Positions 7,584-13,926 of a stretch of DNA of 44,905 nt are shown one piece after another. This DNA comes from Dysgonamonadaceae bacterium (GTDB lineage Bacteria > Bacteroidota > Bacteroidia > Bacteroidales > Azobacteroidaceae), in the NCBI GenBank assembly GCA_031272085.1, contig JAISUN010000127.1, forward strand, positions 1 through 44,905. Reading direction: 5' to 3'. Every line of letters starts with the position of its first letter. The first letter of the stretch is position 1. A program made the translations under genes and the position numbers. Below the pieces are notes generated by a model. It saw only the letters and a list, made by a program, of their open reading frames with translations. It had not been told where the DNA came from and made no database searches.

Positions 7584-8768
7584 TTATTTTAATCCGAGTT
7601 TTTTCTGTAAATCTTTGGGTATAGCGTCTTTATGAACAACTATACTGATAGTTTTGTATTCTACAAAGGGAACGGAAGCATACCAGGTTCCTTTGTAGGT
7701 TCCGGCCGGTCCCCAAGAGTTTTTTACAAGATAATACTTGCTGCCGTTCTGGTCTTTGGCGGTTCCGTAAATCAACATTCCGTGGTCGTCGGTGGTTTCG
7801 TAGTTGTCGAAACCTTCCTGACGCATTTGCTGGTCGATTTTGCGTTCGGGAACGGGGCCTGACAGGTTGGCAATGCGGTTTTGCAACTCTTCTTTCGACA
7901 CTCCAACCCAGCGTTCCTGGTCGGAACCGGCAGTTTCAACAGCATCGGCGTCGGGTACGATGGCTATTCCCTTGCGGTTGAAGCCTTTTTCGCTAACGTC
8001 GGAAGCCCACGCAACAGTATAACCTTTATCTAACGCATTATCAAGTACTTGCATCATTTCTTCGAGGGGCAGGTTATAAGATTCAGCCCAGCGCCAGTTG
8101 TCGGGAATTTCTACCGCAAACGAAGTGTAGAACGGATGATGAGTGAAAGATGTAATAGAAACATAATTATCGGTATTAATGCCAAGTTCGGACGCAAATG
8201 ATTTCGGGGTATAGGTTTTTCCCTTGTACTGAAATGATTCGGGCGCCTTGCCGAGGTAAGCGTCGAGGATTCCCTTGTAGCCGTTCAGCCAGGCCGACGA
8301 AAGTTTTTTGTTGGGATTTTTTATAATCACGCCGCCGTAAGCCTTTACCAGAGCGTCCAATTCGCCGTGGCGGTGAATGGTATCGCCGTAATTGAGGCCG
8401 GTTTGAACATCGTTCGGAACAATGCCGTAATCGCGGATGCAGTCGAGAACATCGGCAAACGAGCCACCGCCGGCAAGAGTAGTTTCGCCGTGCATACGGA
8501 CATATTTTACCAATTTATCGACATAATTTTGATAAACCACGTACATTTCGGAAAGGTCGTACTCGCCTTTTCCCATTCTCAACAGTTCGGATTCGATAAA
8601 TCCAATGCCGGAAAAACTCCAACAAGTGCCTGACGAAGACTGATTTTTGACCGGAGTTATCGGCAAAGCCTTAACCGTTGTAAACTCAAAAGTATCGACC
8701 TTTGCCTTTTCCTGCGCAAAAACCGACAGGCAAAAAACCAGCATTGCTGGCAGAATAAATCGCTTCAT
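7584..8768 (-). CDS. Exported C1 family cysteine peptidase (bleomycin hydrolase/PepC-like)
   Basis: The protein has 394 residues. A signal peptide (MKRFILPAMLVFCLSVFAQ) is followed by a papain-type domain. The catalytic Cys49 lies in NQSSSGTCWSFSG, His329 in DDHGMLIYG and Asn350 in KNSWG. The long insertions between Cys and His and the overall layout fit the C1B bleomycin hydrolase/aminopeptidase C branch as found in Bacteroidales, but here with an export signal, which suggests a periplasmic peptidase rather than a cytosolic one. It shares a transcript with nadC, a pairing with no evident metabolic logic. The start is fixed by the signal peptide; the promoter box CAAAGATA (minus-strand TATCTTTG) is 39 bases upstream. 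Confidence 0.88.
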   Translation of the reverse strand: MKRFILPAMLVFCLSVFAQEKAKVDTFEFTTVKALPITPVKNQSSSGTCWSFSGIGFIESELLRMGKGEYDLSEMYVVYQNYVDKLVKYVRMHGETTLAGGGSFADVLDCIRDYGIVPNDVQTGLNYGDTIHRHGELDALVKAYGGVIIKNPNKKLSSAWLNGYKGILDAYLGKAPESFQYKGKTYTPKSFASELGINTDNYVSITSFTHHPFYTSFAVEIPDNWRWAESYNLPLEEMMQVLDNALDKGYTVAWASDVSEKGFNRKGIAIVPDADAVETAGSDQERWVGVSKEELQNRIANLSGPVPERKIDQQMRQEGFDNYETTDDHGMLIYGTAKDQNGSKYYLVKNSWGPAGTYKGTWYASVPFVEYKTISIVVHKDAIPKDLQKKLGLK

Positions 8769-8806
8769 ATAAAATAAATTATAGGTATTAAAATTAAAAT
8801 TTCGTA

Positions 8807-8814
8807 CAAAGATA
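8807..8814 (-). promoter_or_regulatory. -7 box TATCTTTG for the C1 peptidase-nadC unit
   Basis: Minus-strand TATCTTTG fits TAnnTTTG and lies 39 bases upstream of the peptidase ATG. No convincing -33 TTG was found at the usual distance. It is back to back with the nfeD box at 8837-8844, so the two promoters share about 80 bases of DNA. Confidence 0.5.
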
Positions 8815-8836
8815 CGGTTTTTTCCTGAAATTTGTA

Positions 8837-8844
8837 TAATTTTG
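8837..8844 (+). promoter_or_regulatory. -7 box TAATTTTG for the nfeD operon
   Basis: TAATTTTG matches the Bacteroidota -7 element and ends 7 bases before the nfeD ATG at 8852, so the transcript would have a very short leader. The -33 position is weak. Confidence 0.5.
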
Positions 8845-8851
8845 CAGCGTT

Positions 8852-10225
8852 ATGAAGAAAATTATTTCGGTATTCAGTCTTCTGCTTGTTTTCTGCAATC
8901 TTGTTGCGGAAGACGGCAACGCGCTCGTTTACAAAATAAATATCAACTCCGAAATCAACACTACATCGCGCCTGTACCTGCAAAAAGGCCTGAAAGAGGC
9001 CAAAACGATGAATGCCGATGCGGTTCTGCTCCACCTCAATACTTACGGAGGCGCGGTTGTGGACGCCGATTCTATGCGGTCGGCCATACTTTACAGTCCG
9101 ATTCCGGTCAGCGTTTTTATCGACAACAATGCCGCTTCGGCAGGGGCTTTGATAGCGATTGCCTGCAAAAATATCTATATGCGCGAAGGGGCGAATATAG
9201 GCGCGGCAACGGTTGTGAGCGGGCAAACCGGCGAGGCGATGCCCGACAAATACCAGTCGTATATGCGCTCGATAATCCGTTCTACGGCCGAAGCGCACGG
9301 CAAAAAAACGGAAATTATTGACGGCGACACGATAGAAAAATGGATTCGCGACCCGCAAATAGCGGAAGCAATGGTGGACGAGCGGATTTTCGTTCCAAAC
9401 GTCATAGATTCCGGCAAAGTGCTGACCCTGACGGCTAACGAGGCCGTCAAACTCGGCTTCTGCGAAGGAATTGCCGAAACCGAAAGCGAGGTTATCCAAA
9501 AAATGGGATACACAAATTATACTACCGCCGAATTCCGCCCAAGTTTCGCCGACACATTGAAGGGATTTTTGATGAATCCGGCATTTCAGGCCGTTTTGAT
9601 AATGATTATCGTAGCGGGGATATATTTTGAACTGCAAACTCCCGGAATCGGCTTCCCGACGTTGGCCGCCGTAATTGCAGCCGTGCTGTACTTCACTCCG
9701 CTTTATATCGACGGATTGGTGCAAAACTGGGAAATTGTGATTTTTATCATAGGAATTGGGCTGCTTTTGGTTGAAATATTTGTCATTCCGGGCTTCGGAA
9801 TAACCGGCGTCAGCGGGATAATCTGCATTGCGGCGGGCCTGATTTTCGCGCTTTTGGACAACGATTTGTTCACTTTCCGCGAAGTAAGGACGCCGAATAT
9901 TTCCCGTTCCATACTGACTGTCGTTTCGGGGATGTTTCTGGGATTTGCGCTTATCCTCTGGCTCTCGTCGCGGATTGGCGAAAAAGGAATGTTCCGCAAA
10001 ATAGCGCTTACCGCCGACTTGGAAAACGCCGCAAGCGAAGACCCCGCCGGCCATCTGCTTGCCGGCAAAACCGGACGGGCTGCAACAGTTCTTCGTCCGG
10101 CAGGTAAAGTCGTGATTGACAACGAATTATACGATGCCGTTTCAAATTTCGGCTATATCGAAAGCGGAGCGGAAGTGCGTGTCGTAAAGTTTGAAAATAT
10201 GCAAATTTACGTGGAAAAAATATGA
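8852..10225 (+). CDS. nfeD: NfeD long-form membrane protein with ClpP-class serine protease domain
   Basis: This protein has 457 residues. A signal peptide (1-20) precedes a ClpP/SppA-like periplasmic protease domain with the Ser-Lys dyad at Ser96 (DNNAASAGALIAI) and Lys133 (PDKYQSYMRS), matching the pattern of archaeal and bacterial NfeD1b proteases. Several membrane segments follow (AVLIMIIVAGIYF, IGFPTLAAVIAAVLYF, EIVIFIIGIGLLLVEIF, GIICIAAGLIFALL, MFLGFALILWL), then a soluble OB-fold NfeD C-terminus (LLAGKTGRAATVLRPAGKVV, ending VRVVKFENMQIYVEKI). These proteins are thought to handle membrane proteins and associate with SPFH/stomatin partners; no SPFH gene follows here. Instead its TGA overlaps the ATG of a restriction-methylase. 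Confidence 0.9.
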   Translation: MKKIISVFSLLLVFCNLVAEDGNALVYKININSEINTTSRLYLQKGLKEAKTMNADAVLLHLNTYGGAVVDADSMRSAILYSPIPVSVFIDNNAASAGALIAIACKNIYMREGANIGAATVVSGQTGEAMPDKYQSYMRSIIRSTAEAHGKKTEIIDGDTIEKWIRDPQIAEAMVDERIFVPNVIDSGKVLTLTANEAVKLGFCEGIAETESEVIQKMGYTNYTTAEFRPSFADTLKGFLMNPAFQAVLIMIIVAGIYFELQTPGIGFPTLAAVIAAVLYFTPLYIDGLVQNWEIVIFIIGIGLLLVEIFVIPGFGITGVSGIICIAAGLIFALLDNDLFTFREVRTPNISRSILTVVSGMFLGFALILWLSSRIGEKGMFRKIALTADLENAASEDPAGHLLAGKTGRAATVLRPAGKVVIDNELYDAVSNFGYIESGAEVRVVKFENMQIYVEKI

Positions 10226-12696
10226 GATACGGCAACATCCCCGAAGAGGAACTGAAAAACAGGGTTTCACAGGATTTTTTCCGGAAATTCGACTGCGCAT
10301 CAATTTTGAGAAAGATTGATTTTGCCGTATATGACAATGCGGACGGATGCAATTCGCCACTGCTTTGGGCGGAAGCCAAACAGCGGCCTACCGATATTCT
10401 TCTGATGTTGGCTCAACTTGTGCTGACCATCGGCAAAGCCCGCACTTTCGACGAAATTATGCCGCCTCCTTTCCTCGGCTGTTTCGACTGCGAAAAAATC
10501 GCTTTCCTGCCGTACAGCGAGATTCAGGACGTATTTTATCAAACCGATTTCAACTGGAACGTCGCGCCATCGAATCGCGAAACACGCGAATTTCAGCAGG
10601 TTTACGGCACGATTAAAAACATCATCGAAAACGAAGCGCCATTTGAAACCTGCCTGTTTTATTTCGAGGAAGACGAAAAAGAATTGCGCCGGTTTATCCG
10701 CGATAATTTTGTGGCCGGAAATACGGAAACCGCAAAAATCCGCATCGACAAAAACAATTTCATAAATGTATTCCAACGCTGGGCTGATACGGTAATGCCG
10801 ACAATTCAGTTCAACTGGGAAGCGGCAAAAAAATTCAATATCATAAGCGGCGATTTTTACCTTGCCGACCTTATTTCCGACCAGGACAGCGCCATTTTGA
10901 AAAAACTCGACGTTGTCCTGCGGGCTACGCGCTACGAGATGAACCGCTACGAAAACCAGTTTGGAGCCTTCACTTCGAGCGTTGTGGAATTTAAGGACAA
11001 CCAAAAGGCCTACAATCTGTTTTGGGCAAAATACGAGCGTCCGCCGAAAGAAGAATACTGGAATTATATCATCGAACGCCGCGAACTGCTTGTGCCGCAA
11101 GATATTAGGGAAAGAAAAGGCAGTTTTTTCACGCCCCGAATCTGGGTGGAAAAAGCGCAGGAATACCTGACAAAAACCTTCGGCGAAGACTGGCAGGACG
11201 AATACTGGATTTGGGATTGCTGCGCCGGAACAGGCAATTTGCTGGCCGGATTGGTAAATAAAGACCGCATTTTTGCATCCACGCTCGACAAGCAGGACGT
11301 CGATGTGATGCGGCAGCGCGTCGAACGCGGAGCCAACCTCTGGGAACAGCAGATTTTCCAGTTCGATTTCCTCAACGACGAATTTTTGCCCCAATCGAAA
11401 GGCGGAAAACTGCCCGACGAACTGTTCGACATAATCTCGGACGAAAAAAAGCGGAAACGGTTGCTTATTTACATCAATCCGCCTTATGCGGAAGCCACAA
11501 CGTCGAGAACCACAACCGGCACCGGCGAAAATAAGGCCTTGGTAGCCGCTCACAAGACAAAAGACAAGTACAAAGATATGATAGGCGCGGCAACAAACGA
11601 GGTTTCGGCTCAGTTTATGGCTCGTATTTATCACGAAATTTCGGGTTGTAAATTAGCCACTTTTTCAACGTTCAAGTTTGTCTGCACCCAGAATTTCATA
11701 AAATTCAGGAAATTTTTCAAAGCCGACTTCAAAAAAGGCTTTGCAATACGCTCAAACACTTTCGATAACGTAAAAGGCCATTTTCCAATCGGCTTTACAA
11801 TATGGGATTTGGCCGGAAAAAAATTTCCCGCGCATATCGAAGTTGAGGTGCCGGAAGAAAATACAACAAAAAGATATTACGACGGATTTCATAAGTCTAT
11901 TAATCAGTGGCTTAATCAGTACAACAACAAGCGCGACGACCTCGCTTTGGGTTATATGGGCAATTATGCGCCTGATTTTCAGAATATTAATCAGCCGTAC
12001 ATCACAGTGAAAAAAGGTACGCGCCACGTAACCTATTATCCGTTTACGGTTAATAATTTCATCGAAGGCTGCATTTATTTTGCTGTGCGTCAATGCATTA
12101 AATCAACTTGGCTGAACAATCGCGACCAGTTCTACGCCCCAAATTCCAAATGGGAAAACGATATTGAGTTTCAAAACGACTGTTTAGCATTTACCCTGTT
12201 CCACCCGCAAAACCGGATAAGCGCACGCGACGGCGTAAATCACTGGATTCCGTTTGTAGAGAGCGAAGTGAACGCAAATTACAAATTTGAAAGCCACGTG
12301 ATAACAAACTTTATCCGCGGCGAACGGAAACGAAACGGCTATACAAGCCTCTTTGAGCAGGCCGAAGAAAAAAACTGCATAAAACGCGAATTTTCGGCCG
12401 AAGCGCAGGCTGTTTTCGATGCTGGGCGGGAGATTTGGAAGTATTATAACGCACAACAAAACTTTCCAAGTTTTGAAAACTTGGAAAGTTTAAAACACAA
12501 GGTAAACGCCTCATACTACGATATTCGCGGCTATTTCAAGGGATTTGAAGCAGACGGACAGGGCAAGGAGCGGATGAACAACAAATCGGCAGACGAGGTT
12601 TTTAATTCTCTTGAAAAAAACCTTTCGCAAGCAATGGAAATTTTAGCCGAAAAAATAGAGCCGAAAGTTTATGAATACGGATTTTTATTGCAATAA
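10222..12696 (+). CDS. Type IIG-like restriction endonuclease / N6-adenine methyltransferase fusion
   Basis: An 824-residue protein. Near the N-terminus Asp33 (KIDFAVYDN) and E51-A-K53 (LLWAEAKQRP) form a PD-(D/E)xK-like nuclease signature. After a helical linker comes an N6-adenine methylase core: WDCCAGTGNLLAGL from Asp332 (SAM-binding motif I) and the catalytic INPPYAEA with NPPY at 419-422. The C-terminal 250 residues may hold the target-recognition domain. Architecture and length fit single-chain type IIG systems, which cut and methylate one site. There is no separate specificity or second endonuclease gene. Its ATG at 10222 overlaps the nfeD stop (ATGA) and its stop is 3 bases before apgM, so it sits inside a housekeeping operon. 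A 33-base palindrome interrupts the coding region at residues 747-757. Confidence 0.72.
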   Translation: MRYGNIPEEELKNRVSQDFFRKFDCASILRKIDFAVYDNADGCNSPLLWAEAKQRPTDILLMLAQLVLTIGKARTFDEIMPPPFLGCFDCEKIAFLPYSEIQDVFYQTDFNWNVAPSNRETREFQQVYGTIKNIIENEAPFETCLFYFEEDEKELRRFIRDNFVAGNTETAKIRIDKNNFINVFQRWADTVMPTIQFNWEAAKKFNIISGDFYLADLISDQDSAILKKLDVVLRATRYEMNRYENQFGAFTSSVVEFKDNQKAYNLFWAKYERPPKEEYWNYIIERRELLVPQDIRERKGSFFTPRIWVEKAQEYLTKTFGEDWQDEYWIWDCCAGTGNLLAGLVNKDRIFASTLDKQDVDVMRQRVERGANLWEQQIFQFDFLNDEFLPQSKGGKLPDELFDIISDEKKRKRLLIYINPPYAEATTSRTTTGTGENKALVAAHKTKDKYKDMIGAATNEVSAQFMARIYHEISGCKLATFSTFKFVCTQNFIKFRKFFKADFKKGFAIRSNTFDNVKGHFPIGFTIWDLAGKKFPAHIEVEVPEENTTKRYYDGFHKSINQWLNQYNNKRDDLALGYMGNYAPDFQNINQPYITVKKGTRHVTYYPFTVNNFIEGCIYFAVRQCIKSTWLNNRDQFYAPNSKWENDIEFQNDCLAFTLFHPQNRISARDGVNHWIPFVESEVNANYKFESHVITNFIRGERKRNGYTSLFEQAEEKNCIKREFSAEAQAVFDAGREIWKYYNAQQNFPSFENLESLKHKVNASYYDIRGYFKGFEADGQGKERMNNKSADEVFNSLEKNLSQAMEILAEKIEPKVYEYGFLLQ
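12459..12491. repeat. 33-base perfect palindrome inside the restriction-methylase gene
   Basis: AAACTTTCCAAGTTTT at 12459-12474, one central G, then AAAACTTGGAAAGTTT at 12476-12491: 16-base arms without mismatch. The element is exactly 11 codons long and is read as FPSFENLESL within the protein, so the frame is kept. Its sequence is unlike the neighbouring coding DNA and resembles short palindromic repeats dispersed in bacterial genomes. A second copy was not seen in the window. Confidence 0.9.
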
Positions 12697-12699
12697 CAA

Positions 12700-13926
12700 A
12701 TGAAATACATCATCATTCTTGGCGACGGAATGGCCGACGAGCCGATAGCCTCGCTCGGAAATAAAACCCCGCTGCAATACGCAAAAACGCCTGCTATGGA
12801 TAAATTGGCCGAAATGGGCTGTTCGGGACTGCTGAAAACCGTTCCCGACGGAATGCACCCCGGCAGCGAAGTTGCCAACCTTTCCGTTCTCGGTTACGCC
12901 CCCGAAAAGGTTCTCGAAGGACGAGGAACACTCGAAGCGGCAAGTATGGGAATAGAAGTTTTGCCCGGCGAAATGGCAATGCGATGCAACCTTATCTGCG
13001 TCGAAAACGGGCTGATAAAAAACCATTCGGCAGGCCATATTTCGACCGAAGAAGCGGCAGTTTTAATCCGCTTTTTGGACGAGAAACTCGGAAACGACCG
13101 CCTGCAACTGTTTCCCGGAGTTTCGTACCGACACGTGCTGAAACTGAAAGGCGGCGACAAACATCTCGCTTGCACCCCGCCCCACGACGTTCCGGGAGCG
13201 GATTTCCGCAGCCTGATGATTCAGGCGCAAAAGCCGGAAGCCCAAGCAACAGCCGACTATTTGAACTGCCTGATTCTCGAATCGCAGAAACTACTTGAAA
13301 ATCATCCAATTAACGTAAAACACAGAGCCGCCGGCAAAGACGCAGCAAATAGCATCTGGCCCTGGTCGCCGGGTTACAAACCCGCTATGCAAACGCTTTC
13401 GGAGCAATATCCGATAAAAACGGGCGCAGTGATTTCGGCCGTCGATTTGGTGCGCGGAATCGGCGTTTATGCAGGATTGAAAGTTATTGAGGTCGAGGGC
13501 GCAACCGGACTTTACGACACCAACTACGAGGGCAAGGCCGAAGCCGCCTTGGAAGCCCTGAAAACGGTAGATTTCCTGTATCTGCACGTCGAAGCCAGCG
13601 ACGAAGCCGGACACGAAGGCGACGAACAACTGAAAGTAAAAACAATAGAGTATCTCGACAAGCGGCTGCTGAAACGGATTATGGAAGAAACCGCCGAATG
13701 GCCGGAACCTGTCGCAATAGCGCTTTTGCCCGACCACCCTACCCCTTGCCGAATCCGCACTCACACAAATAAACCGGTGCCTTTCACGATTTACAGGCCG
13801 GGCGCAAAACCCGACGCAGTAAAGGTTTACGACGAGTTTTCGGCTGCAAACGGGAAGTACGGACTGATGAAAGGGGACGAGTTTATCCGGGAATTTCTTA
13901 CTCCAACAACAAGCCAGCCAAAATAA
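12700..13926 (+). CDS. apgM: Cofactor-independent phosphoglycerate mutase, archaeal (ApgM) type
   Basis: This 408-residue protein belongs to the alkaline-phosphatase-superfamily ApgM branch. ILGDGMADEP at 7-14 carries the metal ligand Asp9, PDGMHPGSEVANLSVLGY holds the phospho-acceptor Ser56, and later motifs are DFLYLHVEASDEAGHEGD and ALLPDHPTPC, the remaining metal-site aspartates and histidines. It interconverts 3- and 2-phosphoglycerate in glycolysis and gluconeogenesis. Many Bacteroidota copies are annotated with a homoserine-kinase alternative label, which the sequence alone does not exclude. It starts 3 bases after the restriction-methylase stop, in one operon with nfeD. Its last 29 bases overlap the end of the convergent GH28-GH105 gene and no terminator hairpin is visible. 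Confidence 0.92.
   Translation: MKYIIILGDGMADEPIASLGNKTPLQYAKTPAMDKLAEMGCSGLLKTVPDGMHPGSEVANLSVLGYAPEKVLEGRGTLEAASMGIEVLPGEMAMRCNLICVENGLIKNHSAGHISTEEAAVLIRFLDEKLGNDRLQLFPGVSYRHVLKLKGGDKHLACTPPHDVPGADFRSLMIQAQKPEAQATADYLNCLILESQKLLENHPINVKHRAAGKDAANSIWPWSPGYKPAMQTLSEQYPIKTGAVISAVDLVRGIGVYAGLKVIEVEGATGLYDTNYEGKAEAALEALKTVDFLYLHVEASDEAGHEGDEQLKVKTIEYLDKRLLKRIMEETAEWPEPVAIALLPDHPTPCRIRTHTNKPVPFTIYRPGAKPDAVKVYDEFSAANGKYGLMKGDEFIREFLTPTTSQPK

Noticed and set aside
8765-10054. Long open frame (about 430 codons) on the minus strand opposite nfeD
   Set aside because: The translation is rich in Arg, His, Asn and Phe with no recognisable domain, and the opposite strand encodes a complete NfeD with its Ser-Lys dyad and membrane helices. 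It is a shadow of codon bias.
10300-11634. Long open frame (about 440 codons) on the minus strand opposite the restriction-methylase
   Set aside because: No domain or plausible start context; the plus strand carries the SAM and NPPY motifs in frame. Treated as a shadow.
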